Both the position numbers and the translations under genes were made by a program. Shown here in pieces: positions 43,070-51,879 of a DNA stretch of 64,000 bases; the first letter of the stretch is position 1; the number at the start of each line of letters is the position of its first letter. Origin of the DNA: Roseovarius aestuariivivens (GTDB lineage Bacteria; Pseudomonadota; Alphaproteobacteria; Rhodobacterales; Rhodobacteraceae). Below the pieces are notes generated by a model. The model was not told where the DNA came from, did no database searches, and worked only from the letters and a program-made list of their open reading frames with translations. The stretch is from NCBI RefSeq assembly GCF_004761875.1, contig NZ_SJEY01000001.1, positions 658,520 through 722,519 of the forward strand. The letters run 5' to 3'.

Positions 43070-43888
43070 TTATCCACGCGAATAAAAGTCCTTTCGTCTT
43101 TTGGCGGCGCCAAGCCCCGCGATACCGGCCAGCAACAGCCATCCCGAGGCTGGCAGAGGCACGGGGTTCACCGGCGGAGTCTCGGGACGCGGCCCGCTGG
43201 CAGACCAGTAGTCGAACCCTACGGTAGCCGAGATGTATGAATCGCTAACGCTCGCACCCTGATCGTTGAAAGCGTTCTTCTGGATCGTAAACCGCATGAA
43301 CGCCTGCGAGAAGTCATCGATATCGATCCCGGCAAGCGACAAATCCGGCCCGAACAGCCCAGTGTCTGCATCGCTGATCTGGTAACTCGCCTGCGCAAAC
43401 ACGTTCGGAACCGCCACACCATCCCGCGTGATCGGGAAAGGCCCGCCGGGCGTGAAAGTGTCCATCGCCAGCGCCCCGGTGCCGATATCGTTGTCCTGAA
43501 AGCGTGTCAGGAAGATGGAGCCAGGGCCGCCGGTATCGGTATCGTCATTGTCAATGTCGAGAAAACCGCCATAGGTGGTCTTACCGCTCAGCGTCTGTTC
43601 CGCACTCACCCAGCCCCATGTGGCCCCGTTAATCGTAATGGTGGTGGACATCATCGCCTGAAATTCCCTGTGCCCGTCCGCACCGCCGGCCGCGGCCGTC
43701 TCGAACGGAGTCGGATCGTAGGTGAAGGTGCCGCTTAAGCGATCGAAGAGCGATACGGCGAAGTCAGGGTTCGCGCCCCGCGTCGTGATCCCCACCGCGT
43801 TTCCCGACCAGTGGATCGTGACGGGCGCGGCACCCGCCGCAGAGCTTAGCAAGGCTAGGCAAACAAAATAGGTGAAAAATGTCTTCAT
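43070..43888 (-). CDS. VPLPA-CTERM sorting-domain secreted protein
   Basis: Exported protein of 272 residues, function unknown. A signal peptide ends at SSAAGAA. The body is beta-rich with many Asp/Gly (FLDIDNDDTDTGGPGSIFL may be a calcium-type loop). The tail is textbook: NPVPLPASGWLLLAGIAGLG then AAKRRKD. The ATG at 43888 is preferred to a TTG 6 nt upstream; GAGGGGG is the likely ribosome site. It lies just beside the IS element but is not interrupted. Confidence 0.87.
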   Translation of the reverse strand: MKTFFTYFVCLALLSSAAGAAPVTIHWSGNAVGITTRGANPDFAVSLFDRLSGTFTYDPTPFETAAAGGADGHREFQAMMSTTITINGATWGWVSAEQTLSGKTTYGGFLDIDNDDTDTGGPGSIFLTRFQDNDIGTGALAMDTFTPGGPFPITRDGVAVPNVFAQASYQISDADTGLFGPDLSLAGIDIDDFSQAFMRFTIQKNAFNDQGASVSDSYISATVGFDYWSASGPRPETPPVNPVPLPASGWLLLAGIAGLGAAKRRKDFYSRG

Positions 43889-43907
43889 GGTCAAACCCCC
43901 TCTCGAC

Positions 43908-43961
43908 CGACATTACCCAAGTAGCCTGCCGTCTGATGTAAACCGACATTCCCCAAGTAGA
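43908..43961 (-). promoter_or_regulatory. 18-bp direct repeats upstream of the VPLPA gene
   Basis: CCGACATTACCCAAGTAG at 43908-43925 and CCGACATTCCCCAAGTAG at 43944-43961 differ at one base and are 36 bp apart. They lie 20-75 nt upstream of the start codon, a good position for operator or activator sites. The 3' copy is followed by ACGTCGG, extending the similarity. Confidence 0.6.
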
Positions 43962-44247
43962 ACGTCGGCGGATTTATTTTGCAGCCACTTTGCGCACGGA
44001 TCAAGTTTCATGTCCCCGCTGTTAGGTGGTTCTGGCGTCTGAAGCGCGAACTGAGCATGATTGTTGGCCTCTGCGGCCGGGTTAATCCGGTTTTCGGGCG
44101 AACCGGCTCCGCATTGAACAGACCAAACGCAATTCATTTGCAAGACTCTGGAGTTGTATACTGAAGGAAAACCAGTTTGGCAGGAGCACCCGTGTCCTTC
44201 CCCCCTGGAACTGGGCCACTACGATGGCCGAGAGAGGGGGACTTGGA

Positions 44248-44394
44248 ATGGCTCGGAAACGGTATTCGGACGAAGACATCCTGAAGCTTCTGCGCGAGAT
44301 CGAGCTGAAGCTGGCGGAAGGCGGCGATGTACAGTCGGCATGCCGCGCCGTCGGCGTAAGCGACGTGACGTACTACAATTGGCGCCGACGGTTT
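44248..44394 (+). pseudogene. Truncated IS3-family transposase OrfA
   Basis: Begins with a normal OrfA N-terminus (ARKRYSDEDILKLLREIEL and the HTH CRAVGVSDVTYYNWRRRF) and then, at about 44394, passes into unrelated sequence that ends the frame. No orfB follows. It is a different IS3 subgroup from the intact element 1.2 kb upstream. Confidence 0.8.
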
Positions 44395-45075
44395 CACCCC
44401 TCTTACCATTACTTATCCCTAATTCCCCCGAGAGCCGTCCGGTACTGCGCCCATCCACCGCTTTCCCATACTAACCCCTATTCTCACCGGACGCCTCGGC
44501 AGACCCCGACTACCTCTGACTGACCGCGTTGGAGAGGCTCTCACCGACCGGACTGAGCAGCCACCGGAGGCACCCGTCGCGTGGGCATTATTCGGGGCAC
44601 TTTTCACCCGAGTGTCACCCGCACGGGTCATCGGTTTAAAGCTGAGGAGAAGCTGGCTGTGCACGCAGTCTTGTGCGATCCGGTCTCAGGCCAGATTTCC
44701 CTGTTTTACAGGGAAAGAACAGGGAATACTGTCGTTTCAGCCGGTTATAGGCCGATTTTACCTATTATTCTGGCTTTATTTCAGAAGGTTAAGGGCGAAT
44801 TCCCTTAATGCCAGAACAGGGAATTAGGGTAGACGTACAGGGAAATGTTTTCTGTTATCAGGGAAGTTGCGGGCATTTTGCGGGCACACATCGTGCGAGG
44901 CACTGAACCAATCTATTCAACTGAACTGCCACCATTAAGAAGACTGTCAATTTGAAGCTATACAAAGGCGTTTTTGGTAATGATCGGCATGTCCGCAACG
45001 GCAGGGGAGCTGGTCTAAGGCGGGGTTACTCACAAGCGAGATGTTGTCACCATTGAAGTCAGCAAGGGGAAATCC
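44395..45075. other. Repeat-rich gap with CAGGGAA cluster
   Basis: No gene is supported. From 44395 to about 44520 the plus strand is strongly pyrimidine-rich. The stretch 44605-44740 is a second copy of the repeat at 12605-12735. CAGGGAA or ACAGGGAA occurs about five times between 44705 and 44870, and a TTTCCCTG-TTTTA-CAGGGAAA hairpin lies at 44697-44716. This looks like transposon debris or a non-coding repeat family. Confidence 0.5.
44605..44740 (+). repeat. Interspersed intergenic repeat, copy 2 of 2
   Basis: Matches 12605-12735 in ordered blocks (CCCGC-CGGGT-ATCGGT, TGGCTGTGCA, CAGTCT, GCGATCCGGT, TTTCCCTG, AATACTG). It follows directly on an IS3 fragment here, but not at the other copy. 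Confidence 0.6.
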
Positions 45076-46476
45076 ATGGCGGAAATATGGGAAATGGCTG
45101 CAAGCCGGATCGCGGCGGAAGTGAACGCCAGGCGGCTGTCAGCGGTCGAAGTCACGGAAGCCCATCTTGACCGGCTCGCCAAAGTTAACCCGGCCATTAA
45201 CGCTGTGGTGCAGGAGTTTCCCAGGGAGGCAATCGATGCTGCCCGGAATGTAGACGCAATGATCGCCCGTGGAGAGAAGGCCGGCTCTCTCTGCGGCGTA
45301 CCGGTCACGATCAAGGTAAATGTCGATCAGAAGGGTCATGCTACGACAAACGGACTGAAGCTTCAGAAATCTTGCGTCGCTATGGATGATAGTCCCGTGG
45401 TTTCGAACATCCGAAAGGCAGGCGGCATCATCGTGGGGCGCACCAATACACCTGCCTTTTCGTTGCGCTGGTTTACGAAGAACGACCTGCACGGCCAGAC
45501 ACTGAACCCCCGTAACACACAGATCACACCTGGCGGATCGTCTGGCGGGGCAGCGGCGGCTGTAGCAGCAGGTATCTGCGCCATTGGTCACGGCACGGAT
45601 ATCGCTGGGTCTATCCGATATCCGGCTTACGCCTGCGGCTTACATGGACTGCGTCCGACAATTGGACGAGTGCCTGCCTACAATTCAAGTGCGCCTGACC
45701 GCTTCATCGGCGGACAGTTAATGGCCGTTTCAGGACCGATTGCACGAAGCATCCATGATCTCGGCATCGCTTTGACCGGCATGTCGGCGCCTGACCCCAG
45801 AGACCCCTGGTATGTCCCAGTAACATTGGGTACTGCCGATTTTCCGAAGCGTGCTGCACTTACACTGGCTCCCGACGGCATGGAAGTGAGCGAAGACGTT
45901 CGTGCGGCGCTACTCGATGCAGCCAACTATTTGCGGGCTGCGGGTTGGATGGTTGAGGAAGTTGACTGTCCGCCGATCAGGCGCGCAGCGGCTATCAACG
46001 CTTGCCTGTGGATGGCCGAAATGCAGTTCGGGGCAGATGAGATGCTAGCCTGCGAAGGGGAGCCGGATTCACAGTTTGTATTTGCCCGGATGTGCGAAGA
46101 CGCTGGCGAGGTCGGGTTCAGGTCTCTTATGGAGGCGCTCCAGGCGCGTGCGGAACTCCTTCGACAGTGGGAGCTCTTTTTGCGTGATTTTCCGGCCGTT
46201 CTCTGCCCTGTCTCGGGTGAGTTGCCGTTCGACCAGCAACTTGACGTGAGTTCGGAGGCGGCCTTCGCTCGGGTCTACGAGGCGCAACTGGTGCAGAGAG
46301 CAGTCCCGGCGCTTGGTTTGCCGGCTCTGTCAGTGGCCACGGGTGAAGCTAAAGGCCGTCCTGTGGGGGTCCAGATCATTGGCCCGCGATACCGGGAAGA
46401 TATCCTGCTTGCGGCAGGCCGCGATATCGAGAGGGCGGGTAACCCGGTTCGAGTTGCAGATCCGGATCAGATTTGA
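45076..46476 (+). CDS. Amidase (amidase-signature family)
   Basis: Cytoplasmic hydrolase of amides, 466 residues, usual length. The Ser-cisSer-Lys triad is complete: Lys80 (GVPVTIKVN), cis-Ser155 in TPGGSSGG, and nucleophile Ser179 in GTDIAGSIRYPA. GLHGLRPTIGRVP follows as usual. AGGGGA upstream supports the ATG. It is a single-gene unit next to mobile-element debris. The substrate is not identifiable, and GatA is unlikely because no gatC or gatB is nearby. Confidence 0.93.
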   Translation: MAEIWEMAASRIAAEVNARRLSAVEVTEAHLDRLAKVNPAINAVVQEFPREAIDAARNVDAMIARGEKAGSLCGVPVTIKVNVDQKGHATTNGLKLQKSCVAMDDSPVVSNIRKAGGIIVGRTNTPAFSLRWFTKNDLHGQTLNPRNTQITPGGSSGGAAAAVAAGICAIGHGTDIAGSIRYPAYACGLHGLRPTIGRVPAYNSSAPDRFIGGQLMAVSGPIARSIHDLGIALTGMSAPDPRDPWYVPVTLGTADFPKRAALTLAPDGMEVSEDVRAALLDAANYLRAAGWMVEEVDCPPIRRAAAINACLWMAEMQFGADEMLACEGEPDSQFVFARMCEDAGEVGFRSLMEALQARAELLRQWELFLRDFPAVLCPVSGELPFDQQLDVSSEAAFARVYEAQLVQRAVPALGLPALSVATGEAKGRPVGVQIIGPRYREDILLAAGRDIERAGNPVRVADPDQI

Positions 46477-46754
46477 GGCTTCATTGCACAATTGCGTCTG
46501 AGACAACACCTGCTGCGCAACCTCAGACTGACTTTTGTTTGGAGGGCGTCAACGGACCTGAGCTACATAAAATAGCTGGGCGGCTCAAAGTTGAAACTTG
46601 TGCAGAGGCAATGCTCGCCGCCGTCGATAAAGTAAGGATGTTGAAACTCGGGTTCACCTCAAAGCATTGAACAAAGTTTGGCGATGGCGCCCGCTTATGG
46701 ATGTTTTGATGATGTTTCCATTTCGACATACGCATAAAGGGAGCTTGGCCGACG

Positions 46755-47141
46755 TCATGGCCATTCAGTCAGACGATCAATGACACGGAGCGACAATGTA
46801 CCGTCGTTAGAGACCTTCAAATTATCGCATCTTATTATGCCCCACCAGCCGCTGAAACTGTGAGTTGGGTTCGTGTGGTGGTCCATTTGGATTGCAACTA
46901 ATCCATCTGATTCCTCAAATGCTTCGAGAAGCTTTTGAAACTTGGCTGATCGTCGTTCGCCTTTATTCTCCTGAAAGTAACGCAGGTTCTTCATATCGAG
47001 ATATCTGGTGTGCAATACTGGTAATGTGCCAAGGCCTTTGAACTCACAAACCCAGCTTCCGCGCGCGCGTGGGAGTTGCCGCCTTTTCATAGACGCTGGC
47101 GTTATCTTTTGAGCAATCATATCTGTGGATCTCAAAAACAT
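46755..47141 (-). CDS. Hypothetical protein (128 aa)
   Basis: Not recognised. The central and C-terminal parts look coding, with a Trp-rich beta-type segment (HSFSGWWGIIRC) and an ordered end (VSNDGTLSLRVIDRLTEWP). The start is uncertain: the ATG at 47090 gives a shorter 111-residue form. It lies on the opposite strand to its neighbours, at the edge of the phage-like cassette. Confidence 0.45.
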   Translation of the reverse strand: MFLRSTDMIAQKITPASMKRRQLPRARGSWVCEFKGLGTLPVLHTRYLDMKNLRYFQENKGERRSAKFQKLLEAFEESDGLVAIQMDHHTNPTHSFSGWWGIIRCDNLKVSNDGTLSLRVIDRLTEWP

Positions 47142-47263
47142 CTCGCATGTACAAGTGGGTTAGTTTGGGGAAATTATTGAGCCCCGATCAAGAGACGAGC
47201 TCTGACCTTGCCGGAAAACGTGTTTCAGTGTCATTTTCAATTTAGTTTCACACACAAAGTTTC

Positions 47264-48055
47264 ATGGCGCAAAGAACAGACGAAGACGATTTTCTCGACC
47301 TGACCGAACGCATTCTGGCTCGTTTCACGTCTGCTGATGCGGGGTGGTCCGGGGAACTGGCAAGACTGCCGAGGGCCACCCCTAAATTGCTTCGGGCGGA
47401 ATTGAGTAAGAGCATGGCGGATGCCGAGGCGGACGAAGTTGTCCGCCTGTTGGATCATGCATTCGGTACGGCCGTACAAATCGCGGAATTCGTTTGCCGC
47501 TTTAGAGAAGCGTCTGCAGGCTCCGCTAAGGTCAGAAAACGAGCCCGTAAACTCGGCGTGCGCCTTCGGGACGATATCTCAGGCTTGCTAGCAAAGCTGA
47601 AGCAAGGCGATGCAACTCCTTTCGAGATTTGTTCCCTGGTCCTCTCGGAGCCAACCCTGGAGCGCCTTGTAACACCGCTTCTCGAAGAATGCCTGCGTGG
47701 CGAGGTAACCGATCCTCTGCGCAACGCACCCGAAAGCGCTGCTGAGCATTTGCCGGACATACTGGAACAACTGTACGCAGCAATCGATGCCGGTGTGACT
47801 AGAGGACCGGTCGATCCAGTGCAGGATTTTCTGGCATCGGCAGTTGTCAACTCGATGGAACGCGTGACGGGACAAATTCCTGGCCGGACATGGATTGAAG
47901 AGAGGGTGGAGGAAACCGGCGTTGGCCTTGAGGTTTGCCGGATACTTGCCGCTGCCCTGAATGACGCGCTCCCGGATAAGTGCCAGAGCCAGCGGCCGGC
48001 CGACATGGCAAAGGCCTTTCGCAGGGCCATCAAGGCTGCCCACTCAGGCGCGTGA
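47264..48055 (+). CDS. Hypothetical helical protein beside the phage cassette
   Basis: Not recognised. A 263-residue, mostly helical and acidic soluble protein with no signal peptide or membrane segment. It lies 99 nt upstream of the ParB/methyltransferase gene and on the same strand, so it may belong to the same phage-derived module. Confidence 0.6.
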   Translation: MAQRTDEDDFLDLTERILARFTSADAGWSGELARLPRATPKLLRAELSKSMADAEADEVVRLLDHAFGTAVQIAEFVCRFREASAGSAKVRKRARKLGVRLRDDISGLLAKLKQGDATPFEICSLVLSEPTLERLVTPLLEECLRGEVTDPLRNAPESAAEHLPDILEQLYAAIDAGVTRGPVDPVQDFLASAVVNSMERVTGQIPGRTWIEERVEETGVGLEVCRILAAALNDALPDKCQSQRPADMAKAFRRAIKAAHSGA

Positions 48056-48154
48056 GACCGATCCGAAGGCGAACGTGCTAACCGGTCCATATGACAGCTG
48101 AGCGGATCTGAGGTGTTCTAACCAGGACATGTAACATACTCCGCGAGGCCCACC

Positions 48155-49462
48155 GTGAACGAGCTCCAGATTACCTATCGCCCCACTGCCGCGCTGTCGG
48201 CTAACCCCCGGAACGCGCGGACACACAGTGCGCGACAGATCCGGCAGATTGGTCGCAGCATCGAAACCTTTGGTTTTGTGAACCCGGTCCTGGTCGATGA
48301 ACAGGATGTCATCATCGCCGGCCATGGCCGCTTGGAAGCGTCTGAAAAGCTTGGGTTGGATCGCATCCCGGTTGTCCAGATTCCTGGTCTCAGCGAAGCG
48401 CAAAAACGCGGCCTGATGCTCGCGGATAATCGTATCGCCGAGAATGCCGGCTGGGACAGCAACATGCTTGCTCAGGAGCTTTCTGACCTCTCTGCCATCG
48501 AGCTCGATTTCGACCTGGAGGTCACGGGTTTCGACGTCGCAGAGATCGATATCGCCATCCATGCAGTCGATGACGATGATGGCGCACCGGAAGCCGCGCC
48601 GGAGCCAGATCCGGATATGCCCGTGATCACGTCTACGGGTGATCTTTGGCAGCTTGGACCCCATCGCGTTGCCTGCGGAAATGCCCGCGACGCAGAGGTC
48701 TTTCATCATCTGATGGGAGATGACCGAGCTGACGCAGGGTTCACCGATCCGCCCTATAATGTCCCGATACGCGGACACGTCTCGGGCAAAGGGAACGTCA
48801 CGCATCGGGAATTCGCCGAGGCGTCTGGGGAAATGACCCCAGCTGAATTCAGAGTCTTCCTCGATGAGACACTTGGGAATGCGGCCGCCGTCAGCCGTCC
48901 GGGCGCAGTTTGGTTTGTGTGCACGGATTGGCGGCATGCCTGCGATATGATCGGGGCAGGGCAGACGGGCTTCGGGCCGCAGCTGAACCTGTGCGTCTGG
49001 TGCAAGACAAATGGCGGCATGGGATCGCTTTATCGGTCACAACATGAGCTGGTTTGCGTGTTCGGCAAATCAGGTGCCCGCCATCGCAACAATGTGCAGC
49101 TGGGGCGTTTCGGGCGCAACCGGACCAATGTCTGGCGCTATCCCGGGGTGAACACATTTCGCGAGGGGCGTATGGAGGAGCTGCGAGCGCATCCGACGGC
49201 CAAGCCCGTGGCGATGATCAGCGACGCTCTCATCGACGTGACGCGCCGGGGCGACATCGTGCTCGATCCCTTCGCTGGTGCCGGCGCGACCTTGATGGCC
49301 GCAGAACAAACCGGTCGCCACGCCCGTCTTCTGGAAATTGATCCCGCCTATGTCGACACGATGCTGCGACGCTGGCGGGCGGCGACTGGCGAAGACCCTA
49401 TTCGCCTGAATGACAAGGCTGGTTTCTCAACCTTGGAAGGAGAGGCCAACCATGAGCAGTGA
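48155..49462 (+). CDS. ParB-nuclease-like / DNA methyltransferase fusion
   Basis: A phage-type DNA modification enzyme of 435 residues. Residues about 10-95 are a ParB N-terminal domain (ALSANPRNARTHS, then DVIIAGHGRLEASEKLG). The methyltransferase follows, with catalytic DPPYN at 198-202 and the S-adenosylmethionine motif DPFAGAGATLMAAEQTGR near residue 370. The order DPPYN first, then the FxG-type motif, marks a beta-class N4-cytosine or N6-adenine enzyme. The start is GTG. It overlaps the DUF5681 gene by 11 nt. No cognate restriction enzyme is visible. Confidence 0.92.
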   Translation: MNELQITYRPTAALSANPRNARTHSARQIRQIGRSIETFGFVNPVLVDEQDVIIAGHGRLEASEKLGLDRIPVVQIPGLSEAQKRGLMLADNRIAENAGWDSNMLAQELSDLSAIELDFDLEVTGFDVAEIDIAIHAVDDDDGAPEAAPEPDPDMPVITSTGDLWQLGPHRVACGNARDAEVFHHLMGDDRADAGFTDPPYNVPIRGHVSGKGNVTHREFAEASGEMTPAEFRVFLDETLGNAAAVSRPGAVWFVCTDWRHACDMIGAGQTGFGPQLNLCVWCKTNGGMGSLYRSQHELVCVFGKSGARHRNNVQLGRFGRNRTNVWRYPGVNTFREGRMEELRAHPTAKPVAMISDALIDVTRRGDIVLDPFAGAGATLMAAEQTGRHARLLEIDPAYVDTMLRRWRAATGEDPIRLNDKAGFSTLEGEANHEQ

Positions 49463-49889
49463 TAAATCGGAAGACTATAAGGTGGGCTACGGTAAGCCGC
49501 CGAAGTCCGGCCAGTTTCAGCCTGGAAAGTCCGGAAACCCGAAGGGACGCCCCAAAGGCAGCCTCGACTTTCAAACCTACGTCCAGGAGATGCTGTCCAA
49601 ACGCGTCGCGATTACGGAAGGCGGCAAACGCAAGCACGTCAGCGCACTGCAGGCAACTCTGATGCGGCTCACTGAAAAGAGCCTGAAGGGTGACCAGAGG
49701 GCGATGGAAAAGGTTTTGTCTTTGGCCAGCGACATGGCCGCGGAACTGGCAGCCAAACAAGAAGAAAAGGCGCTTTCGAAGTCCGATGCGGAAATCCTCG
49801 CGCGCTTTGAGGAGGGCCTTGTCTTGAATGCAGGCAAAAGCAATCAAAACGATCACCCGGGCGAGCCTGACGCAGATGACCGAGATTGA
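49452..49889 (+). CDS. DUF5681-domain protein (small-terminase-like)
   Basis: A 145-residue protein with the signature VGYGKPPKSGQFQPGKSGNP followed by KGRPKG, typical of DUF5681 proteins that commonly precede large-terminase genes. The rest is helical and ends in an acidic tail. GGAAGGAGAGG upstream fixes the ATG at 49452. It overlaps both neighbours (11 nt and 62 nt), so the three genes are translationally linked. A DNA-recognition role in packaging is inferred. Confidence 0.85.
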   Translation: MSSDKSEDYKVGYGKPPKSGQFQPGKSGNPKGRPKGSLDFQTYVQEMLSKRVAITEGGKRKHVSALQATLMRLTEKSLKGDQRAMEKVLSLASDMAAELAAKQEEKALSKSDAEILARFEEGLVLNAGKSNQNDHPGEPDADDRD

Positions 49890-51285
49890 TCGTGTAGACC
49901 TGTTCCGGGCCCTTCTGCGGCAAGACTTGTCGAGCTTTATCCAACGTGCCTTTCGAACTGTGGATCCCGGCGCTCCTTACCAGCATGGCTGGCACGTGGA
50001 TGCGATCGCGCGACAGCTTGAGCGGATTGCATCCGGGGACATCCGCCGGCTGATCATCACCATGCCACCCCGCTCCATGAAGTCGATCGCCGCGTCGGTT
50101 GCCTTCCCGGCCTATCTTCTGGGGCATGACCCAAGCCAACAGATCGTGGCGGTGTCTTACTCCGATGTTCTGGCCGAAAAGCTGGCCCTTGATTGCCTGA
50201 AAGTCATTGAGGCACCGTGGTACCGGTCCACGTTCCCTGCGACACGGTTAGCTAAGGGCCGCACGCGCCGGGTGGATTTTGCCACAACGCGTGGGGGAGG
50301 GCGGTTTTCAACCAGCATTGGCGGCACTCTGACCGGGCGAGGGGGCAATATCATCCTGATCGATGATCCGCATAAGCCAGAAGATGCGACATCGGAGGTC
50401 AAGCGCAAAGCTGTCCTGGAGTGGTTCAAGTCGACGCTTTTGAGCCGCCAGAACGACCCTGCAACCTCTGCCATAGTGCTGATCCAGCAGCGGGTGCACG
50501 AAGAAGACCTCGCTGGTACGCTGATCGAAAGCGGTGGATGGGTCCATCTTGACCTTCCGGCAATTGCGGAAGACCACCAGGTGATCGACCTTGGTCGACG
50601 CGGAAAATTTATCCGGGAACCGGGACATTTGCTTCACCCGTCCCGTTTGTCGCATGCGGTGCTTGACGAACGTAAGGCGGAACTGGGGTCGTATCTCTTT
50701 GCCGCGCAGTATCAGCAGCGTCCAGCGCCATTGGGCGGCGGTCTGATAAAGTGGGATTGGTTCAAGAATTACTCTGCTCAACCCGCTCCGGCGTCCGGTG
50801 ACCGTATCATCCAAAGCTGGGATACAGCCTCAAAAGCGGATGAGGCCAATGACTGGTCGGTATGCACGACCTGGCGCGTGCGCGGACGCCACGCCTGGCT
50901 TCTGGATGTCCATCGCGACCGGCTCGAGTTCCCGGAGCTCAGGCGCCGGATCCCAGCGCTGGCTGATCAATGGCAGGCCAAACTTATCTTGCTCGAAGAG
51001 GCCGGCTCCGGGATCCAACTTCTTCAGGATTTGCGCCAAAGCGGCGGATACAGCGTTCGAGGCCTTTTGCCTAAGGATGACAAGGCAACGCGTCTGCTCG
51101 CGGTCTCGCACGTCATCGAAGGCGGTCAGATTGCCGTACCCCGAGACGCGCCGTGGCTTGCGGAATTCCAGCGGGAGGTTTCGCTGTTTCCAAACGGCAA
51201 GTATGATGACCAAGTTGATAGCCTGAGCCAGTTTTTGAGGTGGTTTTCAGAACCGCGTCTGACGCCACGAATACGCGCGCTTTGA
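49828..51285 (+). CDS. Phage-type terminase large subunit
   Basis: DNA-packaging motor and nuclease of 485 residues. The ATPase has an adenine/Walker A region MPPRSMKS (79-86) and Walker B IILIDDPHK (about 174-182), with IVLIQQRVHEEDLAG after it. The C-terminal RNase H-like nuclease starts at IIQSWDTASKADEAND, and DDQVDSLSQFLRWF closes the family pattern. No portal, capsid or tail gene follows in the next 12 kb, so this is an isolated packaging module rather than a prophage. Confidence 0.93.
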   Translation: MQAKAIKTITRASLTQMTEIDRVDLFRALLRQDLSSFIQRAFRTVDPGAPYQHGWHVDAIARQLERIASGDIRRLIITMPPRSMKSIAASVAFPAYLLGHDPSQQIVAVSYSDVLAEKLALDCLKVIEAPWYRSTFPATRLAKGRTRRVDFATTRGGGRFSTSIGGTLTGRGGNIILIDDPHKPEDATSEVKRKAVLEWFKSTLLSRQNDPATSAIVLIQQRVHEEDLAGTLIESGGWVHLDLPAIAEDHQVIDLGRRGKFIREPGHLLHPSRLSHAVLDERKAELGSYLFAAQYQQRPAPLGGGLIKWDWFKNYSAQPAPASGDRIIQSWDTASKADEANDWSVCTTWRVRGRHAWLLDVHRDRLEFPELRRRIPALADQWQAKLILLEEAGSGIQLLQDLRQSGGYSVRGLLPKDDKATRLLAVSHVIEGGQIAVPRDAPWLAEFQREVSLFPNGKYDDQVDSLSQFLRWFSEPRLTPRIRAL

Positions 51286-51879
51286 CGGAAATGATCCCAT
51301 AGAAGGCGTCGTTATTCGTCATTCCCGGATCGTATTCACATTTGCCACTACTTCACCGACAAGCACGACTGCTTTATTGGGCTTAACAGACATCTGAGAA
51401 AATCCGTCAGATGACCGAGAGGAGCCCATACCGGAAGTGTTCTTTTGCTGACGCTCGCAGATGCAGCATTGAAATCGACCGGCGCCTCAGCCGCAACGCA
51501 GCAAGAAACACCGCCGTCCGTTCAAAACGCAGCGAGATCTCGGCCCGCGATGTCCGGGTTGCGGACAAACCGGCCTGATACTGGTGAAGCAGAATAGCTT
51601 CCAAAGCTATTGCCAAAGCAAAGAACCCGGTGCGGCTGTGCAGGGCGGATTTTCCCAAACGATTATTAAACATCGCGCAATTAGTAGAAATCGGAAACGC
51701 CCTTTCGCCGAGCCAGTATACGGGGTTTGACATACAGAAGAAGCGCCAACTCATGACATCTGGACAGATGTATGCGTCACTACGCGTTGCGGTCCAGCCC
51801 TTTGAATCGCCAGATTATTAAACGGCTCCTATTACGAAGACCTCGGGAGGGAAAGAAAGTCTGCACCCGGGCTTTAAGG
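51286..51879. other. Gap after the terminase, containing repeat copy B
   Basis: No gene is supported; open frames here overlap the repeat and have no ribosome site. Bases 51446-51580 are a copy of the interspersed repeat also found at 19152-19285. Confidence 0.5.
51446..51580 (+). repeat. Roseobacter-type interspersed repeat, copy B
   Basis: Shares with copy A the blocks CTCGCAGATGCAGCA, ATCGACCGG, GCAGCAAGAA, a CGCAG core, GATGTCCG and GCGGAC in the same order and spacing. It lies beyond the phage cassette. Confidence 0.65.

Noticed and set aside
46473..46670. 65-codon frame after the amidase
   Set aside because: Starts inside the amidase 3' end with no ribosome site and no recognisable features.
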